Counted from the stretch's first letter, positions 1 through 8,884 are shown. The stretch: 14,299 bases of DNA from JBDTCS01 sp039923455 (GCA_039923455.1 JBDTCS010000293.1:1-14299); one strand, 5' to 3'. Notes: a model not told the origin generated them from the letters alone. Program-made: numbers and translations.

Positions 1-3000
1 GATATGCCGATGAAGTACCGCACCAAGTGCGGAGACTATATCCGTCTGATCTCCGGAGCCAATGGAAATGACATTCAGGTTGGCACGGGAACGCATGTCT
101 ACCTTGATGCCGGTGAATTCGCTGAACGACCGTTTGTGCTCGCACCGGAAAGTTATACTTCCGTCAAGAAGCTGCCTTTTTTGACGATGCAGTATTCCTA
201 CACCGAAGGTATAAACGGTGATCCGGCTCCTGCTGACCCGTTCATGATCACAATGACGCCTGCGGAGCAATTCCAGAGCAAGATCATTTTCCGCACACCA
301 AAGAACCCGAACAATAACGGTGACTTCATACATTTCAGTACGTTCGTCGGTGATGCATCGAAGCTGATGAACATTAAGTTGAACAACAAGTCACTTTTAT
401 CATGGGGTGCGGATCCCGTAAAGACGTTTCCGGGAACATCGAATCCGGTGATGGGTGCAACCCGTTTGCAATTGCCGCCTTCGGAAAATACGTACATCGC
501 AGTTTCTCCTGATTCAAAATTCGGTCTGTATCTTTACGGCTTTACATCTGTTGACGGTTACGGATGGCCTGCTGGAATGGCTCTTAACGTTCCATCCAAA
601 GATACACTTCCACCACTGGAAGCAAAGCGTATAGAGATTTGTGGTGATTTTACGGTGCATCTCAACGAGCCGAGACACATCCCCTCTTTTTCTTTTGAGG
701 ATACGCGAATTTCAAGCGTCGAGTTGATCACGGACCCTGCAGACTTGCGTTGGACGAAACCTTCGTTCAATTATATCCTAACCGTTGATCCGAAATTCCT
801 TGCTGGTGATTCGACCGCTGATTACACCCTGAATGTGCAAGATCTTACGCAAAACGCATACGCTGCCGTGTATACAGTGGATCGTGCCGGTAACGATACC
901 GTCTATCAGTATGCCTACACCGCACCAAAGCTGATTGTTACGCCAGCGCCGATATATGATTTCGCACCGGCACTTGTCGATAACCAAGTTTGCAAGACCG
1001 TGACATTCAAGAACGGTCAAGCCACAGGTGATCTTCACTTGACGAACGCCTCTATCGTGGGTAGTGCCCAGCACGGCTCGTTCACCCTGACCCCAAGCAG
1101 CATCGATAAGATTTTGCATCCTGGTGATAGTATGCAGGTGCAGCTTTGCTACACTGCCTCAGATACAGGTGTTTCCAATATTTCATTGGATACGCTTCAG
1201 ATTTCTGCCGGCTGCCCGATCTATCACTACCCGCTGACGGGCTACGGTGTGACTCCACTTATCGTTGCCGATGATCTGAACTTTGGTGTGATCGATAGCG
1301 GTAAGTCTGTTTGCAAAGATCTGAAAGTTGCGAATGTCGGAACAGCCGACCTTATCATCAACAAACAAGATCTGATCAACACGGTTGATTTTTCCATTAA
1401 CCCCGCACAGGTTTTCCCGATTATCCTTAAGCCGGGTCAGTCGGTCAACATCAACTACTGTTTCCATCCTTCAAAGACGGGTCCGTTCACGACGCTCTCG
1501 ATCTTTGCAACAGGCAACCCCGCGCGCTTCTTGCACTCGATCAAGGACACTTCGAACTTGATCGGACAGGCACTTTCGCCTGGTGCGAAGTTGACTTCGT
1601 ACGACAAGAATTTTGGAATCGCGACGTGCTCCGAAAAGCCAACACTCGTTGACACGTTGTACAATAACATGACGCGTGCCGAGACGATCGACTCTGTACT
1701 TATCACGGGTAAAGATGCAGCGTCGTTCCGGATCGTTGGTTACAAGCCGAACAATCCGTATCCGTATCAATTGGATATTCAACCAGGTCTGCCTGGCGTG
1801 GAATACACCATCCAATTTGATCCGACAGTCAAAGGTATCAACTCGGGTGTGCGAACCGCACAGCTGGATGCGTACGGACATAGTGGTGAACACATTGTCG
1901 CTATATTAACCGCGAATAGCAAGGCTCCAAAACTTACACTCGCACCAGGTGCCGGTACGACTGTCGATATGGGCACGACGCTCATTTCGCAGACACTTAC
2001 GAAGACATTCACGATAACGAACACCGGCACCGATGACATGACAGTCGGCTCCGTCACGCCAACAGGCGCTGATGCAGCGAACTTCACTGTTACGCCAGTT
2101 GCGCCGTTTACACTTGCACCCGGTGCGTCGCAGATCATGACGGTCAGCTTTACCGGCACGATTGCAAGAGCCTATAATGCTGTGATACAGGTGAACCCGA
2201 CAGGCAATACCTGCGTAATTCCTGACGGACAGCCGGTAAAAGCACAGTTGACTTCGACGGCGTATCTTGTCCTTGGTGCTGATTACCAAACGGTCTTCAC
2301 ATGCAAGAATAAGAGTCTCTCCGGTACCTTCCAGAATCTGAGTTCGAATGATACTGTCATGCTACAGTCGGTTGTGGTTGCGAACTCCGGAGCTTGGACG
2401 AATGCTGCTGACTTCGCGCAAACACCTGCACTCACATTCCCGATCGCTGTTCCGCCACAGGGCAAGGTGATCGTGCCGGTGAGATTCGCGCCGACTGCAA
2501 CAGGCGTACGCAATGCAGGACTTATCTTTACTTTCGATGCACCACTCGGAACACAGTCGCAGACTGCACTGCTCACGGGTATCGGAGACAACATTCCTGA
2601 AGTGCTCGGAGTTGGAAATGTCACGACGGGCGTTACACTGACCGGCTATGCGAATGATATCGTCGATCTTCCGATCATGCTCTCGAAGCCATTCCAGAAC
2701 TTGACGCCGGACGTCTATGGATACGATTTCAAGCTAACTTGGATGCAGGATGCTTTCGAGTATGGCAGCGTCTCCGGTCCATCCGGAGTGACGGTCGTCA
2801 AGGTTGGTTCGACAGTTGACCCAGTGACACATCTCGAAACGACGGAGTTCAAGGCGACCAGCCCGAATCCGCTGTCATCTGAAAGTCAACTCGCGACCGT
2901 GAAAGTACGCGTTATGGTAGATACCTCGCTCTCGACAGCGATCACCGTTAGCGATATCCAATTCCTCGATCAGAGTGGCAATGCATCGCTTTGCTACATC

Positions 3001-3354
3001 TCATCGACGCCGGTTAACGGAGCATTCAACTTTGTTGCTCGCTGCGGTGACAACACGGTGAAGGATTTGCTAAGTGGCCGCAATCTTGTACTCACGATCG
3101 GCAAAACGGAGCCGAATCCATTCCATACGACCACAACGATCCAGTACGACGTTCGCCAACCACTGGCGAATGTAACGCTCGGGATCTTCGACGCACTTGG
3201 CAACGAAGTCGCTCGTCTGGTAGACAACAAGATGGTGCCTGCTGGACACTATTCTGCAAAGTTTGACGGCGCACGTATTTCTTCAGGTACCTATTTCTGC
3301 CGGATTACGGACGGCACAAACACGGCAACCAAGGAGCTCATTCTTTCGAAATAA
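1..3354 (+). CDS. Large secreted T9SS cargo protein with IgGFc-binding-like region, choice-of-anchor-D repeats and cohesin-like domain (5' partial)
   Basis: The frame is open at base 1, and no signal peptide follows the first ATG (base 4), so the true start lies upstream. Counting from that ATG, residues 1-200 resemble the IgGFc-binding N-terminal domain: GDYIRL, then DPFMITMTPAEQF, then LYGF...GYGWPAGM near 178-192. Residues ~325-863 form about five Ig-like modules of the choice-of-anchor-D/ASPM-SPD-2-Hydin type. Each has a pattern like LNFGVIDSG, a middle such as NTGTDDMTV, and a late FxPTxxG element. Residues ~864-1020 look like a cohesin-type beta domain. Residues ~1028-1116 are a T9SS type A sorting domain: EPNPF, TTIQYDV, GIFDALGNEVARLVD, AGHY, SGTYFCR and a terminal Lys. 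The family route is Sec export, then T9SS translocation across the outer membrane and surface attachment or release. The role is probably adhesion or a surface structure, but the ligand is unknown. A strong terminator follows directly. Confidence 0.88.
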   Translation, partial: DMPMKYRTKCGDYIRLISGANGNDIQVGTGTHVYLDAGEFAERPFVLAPESYTSVKKLPFLTMQYSYTEGINGDPAPADPFMITMTPAEQFQSKIIFRTPKNPNNNGDFIHFSTFVGDASKLMNIKLNNKSLLSWGADPVKTFPGTSNPVMGATRLQLPPSENTYIAVSPDSKFGLYLYGFTSVDGYGWPAGMALNVPSKDTLPPLEAKRIEICGDFTVHLNEPRHIPSFSFEDTRISSVELITDPADLRWTKPSFNYILTVDPKFLAGDSTADYTLNVQDLTQNAYAAVYTVDRAGNDTVYQYAYTAPKLIVTPAPIYDFAPALVDNQVCKTVTFKNGQATGDLHLTNASIVGSAQHGSFTLTPSSIDKILHPGDSMQVQLCYTASDTGVSNISLDTLQISAGCPIYHYPLTGYGVTPLIVADDLNFGVIDSGKSVCKDLKVANVGTADLIINKQDLINTVDFSINPAQVFPIILKPGQSVNINYCFHPSKTGPFTTLSIFATGNPARFLHSIKDTSNLIGQALSPGAKLTSYDKNFGIATCSEKPTLVDTLYNNMTRAETIDSVLITGKDAASFRIVGYKPNNPYPYQLDIQPGLPGVEYTIQFDPTVKGINSGVRTAQLDAYGHSGEHIVAILTANSKAPKLTLAPGAGTTVDMGTTLISQTLTKTFTITNTGTDDMTVGSVTPTGADAANFTVTPVAPFTLAPGASQIMTVSFTGTIARAYNAVIQVNPTGNTCVIPDGQPVKAQLTSTAYLVLGADYQTVFTCKNKSLSGTFQNLSSNDTVMLQSVVVANSGAWTNAADFAQTPALTFPIAVPPQGKVIVPVRFAPTATGVRNAGLIFTFDAPLGTQSQTALLTGIGDNIPEVLGVGNVTTGVTLTGYANDIVDLPIMLSKPFQNLTPDVYGYDFKLTWMQDAFEYGSVSGPSGVTVVKVGSTVDPVTHLETTEFKATSPNPLSSESQLATVKVRVMVDTSLSTAITVSDIQFLDQSGNASLCYISSTPVNGAFNFVARCGDNTVKDLLSGRNLVLTIGKTEPNPFHTTTTIQYDVRQPLANVTLGIFDALGNEVARLVDNKMVPAGHYSAKFDGARISSGTYFCRITDGTNTATKELILSK

Positions 3355-3381
3355 GGCCCGAGTTTTCTGTTTCAGCCGTTG

Positions 3382-3419
3382 CTCCCGTCCACTATTTGTG
3401 GGCGGGAGTTTTGATTTTT
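3382..3419 (+). terminator. Intrinsic terminator after the T9SS cargo gene
   Basis: An 11-bp stem (3382-3392 with 3398-3408, one U-G wobble, otherwise perfect) closes a TATTT loop. It is followed by TTTTGATTTTT. It starts 27 bases after the stop codon and separates the surface-protein gene from the tal cluster. Confidence 0.92.
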
Positions 3420-3467
3420 AGGGGCAGGGTTCGAAGTTGGGCAAAACATTTAGCTTAATCGCGGTGT

Positions 3468-3496
3468 TTGTACTGTTCGAAAGTATCGAATACAAT
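3468..3496 (+). promoter_or_regulatory. Putative promoter of the tal cluster
   Basis: A possible -35 TTGTAC (3468-3473) lies 17 bases from a good -10 TACAAT (3491-3496). A TTTG, the Bacteroidota-type -33 motif, overlaps the -35 at 3467-3470. Transcription would begin near 3503, leaving an untranslated leader of about 18 bases before the tal ATG at 3521. The -35 match is poor (3 of 6), so the call rests on the -10, the spacing and the position between a terminator and a gene. Confidence 0.45.
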
Positions 3497-3520
3497 TTTC
3501 AAAAATGGGTAGAGCAAATT

Positions 3521-4657
3521 ATGGCAAACAAATGGTTGGAAGTACAGAAATTTGGACAGAGCCTCTGGTATGACAACATGAGCCGAAGCTTCGTCACCTC
3601 CGGTGAGTTGCAGAAGATGATCGCAGAAATGGGGCTCTGCGGAATTACCTCGAACCCCTCCATTTTCGAGAAGGCGATCTCCAAAGGCAAAGAGTATGAT
3701 GAGGACATCGAATCATACGTGCAACAAGGCCTCTCAACGGATGAGACGTATGATAGGCTCACGACGGATGATATTCGAGCGGCAGCAGACGTATTGCGTC
3801 AAGTCTATGAAGATACCGACTGTGTGGATGGTTATGTGAGTATCGAAGTCGATGCTCGGCTTGCCAACGATACCGAGAAAAGTATCGAAGCAGCACGCAG
3901 ACTTTGGACGACGATCGGTCGGCCAAACATCATGATCAAAATTCCTGGCACGCCTGCCGGCATCCCCGCGATCCATTCGCTTCTGCGCGAAGGGATCAAT
4001 GTGAATATCACGTTGCTCTTTGGCCTTGATAATTATAGTGCGGTTGCGAATGCCTTCGTCACGGCTCTCACAGCACGGCACCATGCAGGTGAAGATGTAT
4101 CACATATTGCAAGCGTTGCGAGCTTCTTTCTCTCACGCGTTGATACGAATGTCGACAAACTGATCCAAGAAAAGATCGCCGACAATTCCAACGAAACGAA
4201 GAAGGCGCACCTCACTTCGCTCCTTGGCACTGCTGCGAACGCTAATGCCAAGCTCGCTTACGAGCGCTTCCAGCACATTTTCCACGGTAAAGAATTCGCG
4301 AAACTACATGCCGCCGGTGCAAAAGTGCAGCGCTGCTTGTGGGCAAGCGTGAGCACGAAGAATCCTGCATATAGTGATGTGATGTACATCGAGCCACTAA
4401 TCGGTAGCGAGACTGTGACGACGGTTCCGGATGAGACGATCGCGGCCTTTGCAGATCACGGTGTGGTTGCCGATACGCTCCAGCAAGGAATGAGCGAAGC
4501 GCATAAGGTGATCAACGATCTCAAATCGTTTGATATCGACACCGAACAAGTGGCGGCCGAATTACAACTCGAGGGCGTCAAAAAGTTTATCGATGCATTC
4601 GCAGCCCTTTCTGCGAAGCTCGATGCTAAGCGCCAACATATCGTGACGATTCAATAA
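3521..4657 (+). CDS. tal: Transaldolase
   Basis: 378 residues. It moves a dihydroxyacetone unit between sedoheptulose 7-phosphate and glyceraldehyde 3-phosphate, giving erythrose 4-phosphate and fructose 6-phosphate, in the cytosolic non-oxidative pentose phosphate pathway. The N-terminus has the family pattern FGQSLWYDNMSRSFVTSGEL, followed by GITSNPSIFEKAI. The Schiff-base lysine is K140 in PNIMIKIPGTPAGIPAI, and NVNITLLFG follows. The length fits the longer transaldolase class of about 370 residues that is also found fused to glucose-6-phosphate isomerase. The ATG at 3521 was chosen because family homology begins there. The frame runs on upstream to a TTG at 3437, but that stretch contains the putative promoter and looks unlike transaldolase. 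No clear Shine-Dalgarno is seen. pgi follows after 32 bases, so the two are probably cotranscribed and share fructose 6-phosphate. Confidence 0.95.
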   Translation: MANKWLEVQKFGQSLWYDNMSRSFVTSGELQKMIAEMGLCGITSNPSIFEKAISKGKEYDEDIESYVQQGLSTDETYDRLTTDDIRAAADVLRQVYEDTDCVDGYVSIEVDARLANDTEKSIEAARRLWTTIGRPNIMIKIPGTPAGIPAIHSLLREGINVNITLLFGLDNYSAVANAFVTALTARHHAGEDVSHIASVASFFLSRVDTNVDKLIQEKIADNSNETKKAHLTSLLGTAANANAKLAYERFQHIFHGKEFAKLHAAGAKVQRCLWASVSTKNPAYSDVMYIEPLIGSETVTTVPDETIAAFADHGVVADTLQQGMSEAHKVINDLKSFDIDTEQVAAELQLEGVKKFIDAFAALSAKLDAKRQHIVTIQ

Positions 4658-4689
4658 CCGTGCATTGATAATCCTGATAGATAACAAAA

Positions 4690-6321
4690 ATGAAAGAGCT
4701 CTCCCTACGGATCAATGAGGAATTGCAAAAGCTTTCGGAAGCGCAGGCTCCAAGTGCGATCTGGAATCGCGATGTGAGTTTTTGGGGGAAGACCGAGGCG
4801 TCTGCGAAGGAATCTATACGCACACGTCTCGGATGGCTCGATTCACCCACCGATTTTTCACTGAAGGTCTCCGAGCTTACTGCGTTCGCCAACGAGATCA
4901 GACAAGAGCGGTTCACAGACGTTGTACTGCTTGGCATGGGAGGCAGCAGTCTTTCGGTTGAAGTGCTTCGCGATATTTTTGGGGGAGCAGAAAGTTTCCC
5001 AAAGTTGCAGATACTCGATAGCACGCATCCGGATCAGATTGCTGCGCTGGAAGCATCCATTGATCTCGCGCACACTCTTTTTATCGTTTCGAGTAAATCG
5101 GGAAGTACCATCGAGCCAGATTCCTTTCTCGAATATTTTTGGAATCGTGTAACGACGCTCGGTGTGCCGCATGCCGGCGGACATTTTTGTGCGATCACCG
5201 ACCCCGGTTCGCTGCTTGTTTCGCTTGGTGCGAAGCGTGAATTTCGCCGTGTATTCCTGAATCCGACGAATATCGGTGGAAGATTTTCTGTGCTTTCGTA
5301 TTTTGGTCTTGTGCCTGCAGCGTTGATGGGCATTGATATCCGTTTGTTATTGGATCGCGCGCTCGAAGCGGCGAATAATAGCAAGACGGAAGGAGCAAAG
5401 AATATTGCTTTGCGGCTCGGTGTCGAGATTGGCGTTGCTGCAAACCTTGGACGCGATAAGCTAACTGTCCTGCTACCGAAAGAGCTTACAAGTTTTGGAC
5501 ACTGGCTCGAACAACTGATCGCCGAGAGCACCGGCAAAGAAAAACGCGGTGTGCTTCCCGTGGTCGGCGAAGGAGAGACAGCGAGTGCTGCGTATGGAGA
5601 GGATCGCTTCTTCGTTGGAATTGATCTCGTAGGTGGAACCGCGATCAGCTTTCCACCCGATCCGTGCTTTCAGATGTCGATGCAGGACAAGTACGATCTT
5701 GGAGCGCAATTTTTTATTTGGGAGTTTGCAATTGCTGTCATTGGTAAAGTGATCGAAGTCAATCCCTTCGATGAGCCGAATGTAACAGAAAGCAAACAAA
5801 ACTCGCTTCGTGTGTTGGAAGATTTTCGCAAGACCGGGACGATTCCTGACAGCGGAACAGTGATCGATGGCGTCCGTCTGCGTACGGATATTCAAGGTAA
5901 CACGATTCAAGAGGTGGTCCATGCTTTCCTCGAAGCGAGCGTCAAACCTGGCTGCTATATCGCCCTGATGGCCTACATCGAAATGTCGAAGCAGTCGGAG
6001 GATGCACTCACAAAAATTCGCTCAGCGCTTGAACAGCGGTATCATGTTCCCGTTACGCTTGGTTTTGGACCCCGCTTTCTGCACTCCACCGGTCAATTGC
6101 ATAAGGGTGGACCGGCTGAAGGTGTGTTCATTCAGTTCACCGACACGCCGAAAACAGATCTGGCAATTCCGGGAAAAGATTTGACTTTCGGAACATTGAT
6201 CAAAGCACAAGCCGCCGGCGATAGACAGTCGATTGAAAAAAGAGCTCGACCTCTGATCAGTTTTGGCTTCGAGCGCGGTACGCTCGCATCACTCGAGAAA
6301 TTACTCCCTGATTTTTCCTGA
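4690..6321 (+). CDS. pgi: Glucose-6-phosphate isomerase
   Basis: 543 residues. It interconverts glucose 6-phosphate and fructose 6-phosphate in the cytosol. Visible SIS-fold motifs are GMGGSS at 82-87, the phosphate-binding SKSGST at 135-140, GGRFSVLSYFG from 196, and AESTGK at 278-283 with the likely catalytic Glu279. Near the C-terminus is HSTGQLHKGGP at 465-475, where His471 and Lys472 sit in a family-conserved segment. The sequence resembles the isomerase half of bifunctional transaldolase/phosphoglucose isomerase proteins more than the classical E. coli Pgi. Here it is a separate gene. The 32-base gap from tal contains stop codons and is A/T-rich without a Shine-Dalgarno; an AACAAAA stretch precedes the ATG. 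rsmE begins 8 bases after the stop. Confidence 0.94.
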   Translation: MKELSLRINEELQKLSEAQAPSAIWNRDVSFWGKTEASAKESIRTRLGWLDSPTDFSLKVSELTAFANEIRQERFTDVVLLGMGGSSLSVEVLRDIFGGAESFPKLQILDSTHPDQIAALEASIDLAHTLFIVSSKSGSTIEPDSFLEYFWNRVTTLGVPHAGGHFCAITDPGSLLVSLGAKREFRRVFLNPTNIGGRFSVLSYFGLVPAALMGIDIRLLLDRALEAANNSKTEGAKNIALRLGVEIGVAANLGRDKLTVLLPKELTSFGHWLEQLIAESTGKEKRGVLPVVGEGETASAAYGEDRFFVGIDLVGGTAISFPPDPCFQMSMQDKYDLGAQFFIWEFAIAVIGKVIEVNPFDEPNVTESKQNSLRVLEDFRKTGTIPDSGTVIDGVRLRTDIQGNTIQEVVHAFLEASVKPGCYIALMAYIEMSKQSEDALTKIRSALEQRYHVPVTLGFGPRFLHSTGQLHKGGPAEGVFIQFTDTPKTDLAIPGKDLTFGTLIKAQAAGDRQSIEKRARPLISFGFERGTLASLEKLLPDFS

Positions 6322-6329
6322 TGTAGCGA

Positions 6330-7061
6330 ATGGAATGCTTCATCGTGGAACCGCGGGATGTTACTGAAGAAGAGCTTGTGCTTCGGAGTGACGAGGCTTA
6401 TCATGCGATAAAAGTTTTGCGTTTGCGAGACGGAGAAAAACTGCTCGCGACAAATCTTATCGGCACTTGTTACGAGTGCGCAGTTTCGGGACATGCACAA
6501 CTCGGCCCAAAAGAGCTCGAAGTTCGGTGCGCAATACTTGATGCATGGCCGGAGTTTGGCGAACCGGAAAGAAAAATTGTGCTGATACAAGGCATACTCG
6601 CGCAGCCCGCCCGATGGGAAATGCTTTTAGAAAAAGCAACGGAGCTGGGAGTAACTGCGATCTGTCCTGTCTTGACCCTGAGAACCGAACCTCGCGAGCC
6701 AAAACGTGATCGTGGCGAGCGCATCTTGCGAGCAGCGGCAAAACAGACGAGGCGAGCGCGCTTGCCAGAGCTTCGCGAACTCTCTACGCTCACCGAGGCG
6801 TTACACTTGGCGCGAGAGGAGGGTAGGCGGATTCTGATGCTCCACGAGGCAGCTGAGCTTTCGGAAACGCTCCAGAAGGCCTTAACGGGCATTAAAACAG
6901 AGTTGTTAGCAGTGGTTGTGGGGCCGGAGGGTGGATTTTCCGACCAGGAGGTTACCGAAGCCCGAGACCGATTTGGCGCGAGCATAGTTTCGCTCGGCAC
7001 TCGAAGATTGCGTGCCGAGACAGCGGCAATCGCCGCACTTGCTATAGCCATAGATCGGTAG
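6330..7061 (+). CDS. rsmE: 16S rRNA (uracil-1498-N3)-methyltransferase RsmE
   Basis: 243 residues, the usual length. It methylates N3 of U1498 in helix 44 of 16S rRNA, using S-adenosylmethionine, on the assembled 30S subunit. The N-terminal PUA-like part has the typical HAIKVLRLRDGE. The C-terminal SPOUT domain has GILAQPARWEMLLEKATELGV, then TRRARLPEL. The trefoil-knot cofactor site is VVGPEGGFS (GPEGG at 198-202) with SLGTRRLRAETAAI (LRAET at 227-231). All hallmark elements are intact. The ATG at 6330 lies 8 bases after the pgi stop with no Shine-Dalgarno, so translation may depend on termination of pgi or on an A/U-rich context. Confidence 0.95.
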   Translation: MECFIVEPRDVTEEELVLRSDEAYHAIKVLRLRDGEKLLATNLIGTCYECAVSGHAQLGPKELEVRCAILDAWPEFGEPERKIVLIQGILAQPARWEMLLEKATELGVTAICPVLTLRTEPREPKRDRGERILRAAAKQTRRARLPELRELSTLTEALHLAREEGRRILMLHEAAELSETLQKALTGIKTELLAVVVGPEGGFSDQEVTEARDRFGASIVSLGTRRLRAETAAIAALAIAIDR

Positions 7062-7142
7062 CCATCCCGAGTTGCCTTTTCGCGAGTTACTTTTTTTGAT
7101 CACGAGACGCACTTTTTCACTTTCCATTTCGACGAACGATCC

Positions 7143-8174
7143 ATGGCCGAGAATCTGCTGGAAGTCAAAGGACTGAAGAAATATTTCCCGATCAAGAAGG
7201 GCGTGTTCTCTAAAACAGTGGGTTATGTCAAGGCGGTGGACGATGTCTCGTTCACGATCAGACAAGGCGAGACGCTGGGCCTCGTCGGCGAATCGGGCTG
7301 CGGTAAAACTACGACAGGCCGTGCGATTCTTCGCTTGATCGAGCCGACCGCAGGCTCCGTAAAATTTGAGGGCGAAGAAGTCACGGAAATGTCGGGCCAC
7401 AGGCTTCGTGAAATGCGTCGTCAGATGCAGATCATTTTTCAAGATCCGTTCAGCTCCCTCAATCCGCGTATCACTGTTGGTGGAATGCTGACAGAGATAT
7501 TAAAAGTGCATGGGCTGCGTACAACAGATGCGGAGATCAAGGACCGCGTGAATGAATTGCTCGAGACAGTCGGCTTGAGTCCCCTGCATGCGCGTCGATA
7601 TCCGCATGAGTTCTCGGGTGGGCAGCGTCAGCGTATCGGTATTGCTCGCGCACTTTCGGTCGAGCCGAAGTTTATTGTTTGCGATGAGCCCGTCTCGGCG
7701 CTTGATGTTTCCATTCAGTCGCAGGTATTGAACTTGCTTATGGATCTTCAGGCGAAGCTAGGCCTCACCTATCTTTTTATCGCGCATGATCTTTCGGTCG
7801 TGAAGCACATCTCCGACCGTGTTGCGGTGATGTATCTTGGTGAAATCGTGGAGATCACCGATTACAAATCGCTCTATGCCGCGCCAAAGGCGCCATACAC
7901 GCAAGCACTATTGTCGGCAGTGCCGATTGCGAATCCGCGAGGCAAGCGCCAGCGTATCGTGCTTACCGGTGATGTTCCGAGTCCGGCGAATGTACCAAGC
8001 GGTTGCTATTTTCATCCGCGGTGTCCGCAAGTATTGCCCGAGTGCCCGAGTATTCATCCGTTGCTCGAACCGATCAGCGAAGGTCACGAAGTGCGTTGCA
8101 TCCTTTATGCGACTAGTGTGCCTATGGGAATCGCGTTGCCAAAAGGTGTGACACGAGACGCTATCGCGGCGTAA
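7143..8174 (+). CDS. Oligopeptide/dipeptide ABC transporter ATP-binding protein (OppF/DppF type)
   Basis: 343 residues. It is the cytoplasmic ATPase subunit expected to energise import of peptides or a similar solute through an inner-membrane permease pair. Motifs are Walker A GESGCGKT (49-56), Q-loop IIFQDPFSSLNPR, signature FSGGQRQRIGIARAL (SGGQ at 158-161), Walker B IVCDEP (D181, E182) and the H-loop His215. The C-terminal oligo_HPY region has VPSPANVPSGCYFHPRCP and four cysteines, C288, C294, C301 and C319, in a C-x5-C-x6-C-x17-C pattern. Related Dpp ATPases bind a 4Fe-4S cluster with such a tail, so one is plausible here. No permease, binding protein or partner ATPase lies in the window, so the gene is separated from its partners and the substrate cannot be read. 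The 81-base gap from rsmE shows no terminator. Confidence 0.92.
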   Translation: MAENLLEVKGLKKYFPIKKGVFSKTVGYVKAVDDVSFTIRQGETLGLVGESGCGKTTTGRAILRLIEPTAGSVKFEGEEVTEMSGHRLREMRRQMQIIFQDPFSSLNPRITVGGMLTEILKVHGLRTTDAEIKDRVNELLETVGLSPLHARRYPHEFSGGQRQRIGIARALSVEPKFIVCDEPVSALDVSIQSQVLNLLMDLQAKLGLTYLFIAHDLSVVKHISDRVAVMYLGEIVEITDYKSLYAAPKAPYTQALLSAVPIANPRGKRQRIVLTGDVPSPANVPSGCYFHPRCPQVLPECPSIHPLLEPISEGHEVRCILYATSVPMGIALPKGVTRDAIAA

Positions 8175-8248
8175 TTCTTATTCTCGTTGTTATACAAATG
8201 CCGTAGTCGCTCCACATGCGACCTCCTCCTATTTTGTAGTTCTGCGAA

Positions 8249-8860
8249 ATGAAACTCGAGCCGACGATTCCGGGAGTTGACGAGAACACTGATGTGATCG
8301 GTCGCTATCAAGCGAAAAACGAGATCTGGACTCCCGCTAATGCGATCAGCTTTTTTCGGATTCTGCTCGTGATTCCGGCAATTTATCTTCTGACGAGCAA
8401 GCAATTTTCTCTCACTGCCGCCCTATTTTGCTTCGCCTATCTGACAGACATTCTCGATGGGTTCGTAGCAAGAAAAACTCACGACGTTACAGAACTGGGC
8501 AAGGTGATAGATCCGATAGCCGATAAGATTTTTGTCGCATCCGTGGTGCTGGCCATGCTGGCAGTCGGACTGTTGCCGATTTGGTTTGTCGCAGTGATCG
8601 TTTCGCGGGATATAATTATTTTGCTCGCCGGAATTTGGGCAACGCGGCGTTTTAAGGTCGTTTTGCCCTCAAATTATCCCGGTAAGGCGGCGGCATTCTC
8701 GACTGCGGCTACACTTTTCCTATCGCTGCTCGGAGTTTCCGACACCGTTTTGGTGTTTATGATGAGCTTGAGCATAGCGCTCTTGATTCTATCGCTTTTT
8801 GTCTATGGCGTGCGGGTGTTCAGTTTGCTTCAAAAAGCAAACACTTCCACCCCTCACTAA
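8249..8860 (+). CDS. pgsA: CDP-diacylglycerol-glycerol-3-phosphate 3-phosphatidyltransferase
   Basis: 203 residues. It makes phosphatidylglycerophosphate from CDP-diacylglycerol and glycerol 3-phosphate, the committed step to phosphatidylglycerol, in the inner membrane. The complete CDP-alcohol phosphotransferase signature is present: D67-x2-D70-G71-x2-A74-R75-x8-G84-x3-D88-x3-D92. Several hydrophobic segments, starting with AISFFRILLVIPAIYLLT near residue 30, fit a multi-pass protein. About 26 hydrophilic residues precede the family core (IWTPANAISFFRILL), slightly more than usual, so a later non-ATG start is possible. The PgsA subtype is inferred from length and the N-terminal pattern; another CDP-alcohol transferase cannot be fully excluded. 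ftsY follows after 24 bases. Confidence 0.85.
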   Translation: MKLEPTIPGVDENTDVIGRYQAKNEIWTPANAISFFRILLVIPAIYLLTSKQFSLTAALFCFAYLTDILDGFVARKTHDVTELGKVIDPIADKIFVASVVLAMLAVGLLPIWFVAVIVSRDIIILLAGIWATRRFKVVLPSNYPGKAAAFSTAATLFLSLLGVSDTVLVFMMSLSIALLILSLFVYGVRVFSLLQKANTSTPH

Positions 8861-8884
8861 GGCACTCCTTTCTCACTTTTTGGT

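Noticed and set aside
3437..3520. Upstream extension of tal from a TTG at 3437
   Set aside because: The added 28 residues are not transaldolase-like, and the stretch contains a good -10 element. The family N-terminus begins at the ATG at 3521.
4640..4700. A frameshifted bifunctional tal-pgi fusion
   Set aside because: Both proteins are complete at their ends, and several stops lie in the short gap. A single indel is not needed to explain the arrangement.
7068..7097. CGAGTT...TTTT direct repeat between rsmE and the ATPase gene
   Set aside because: The matching core is about six bases in a T-rich stretch, and chance explains it.
8206..8222. Small hairpin GTCGC/GCGAC between the ATPase gene and pgsA as a terminator
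   Set aside because: The stem is only 5 bp with a 7-base loop, and no U-tract follows directly.
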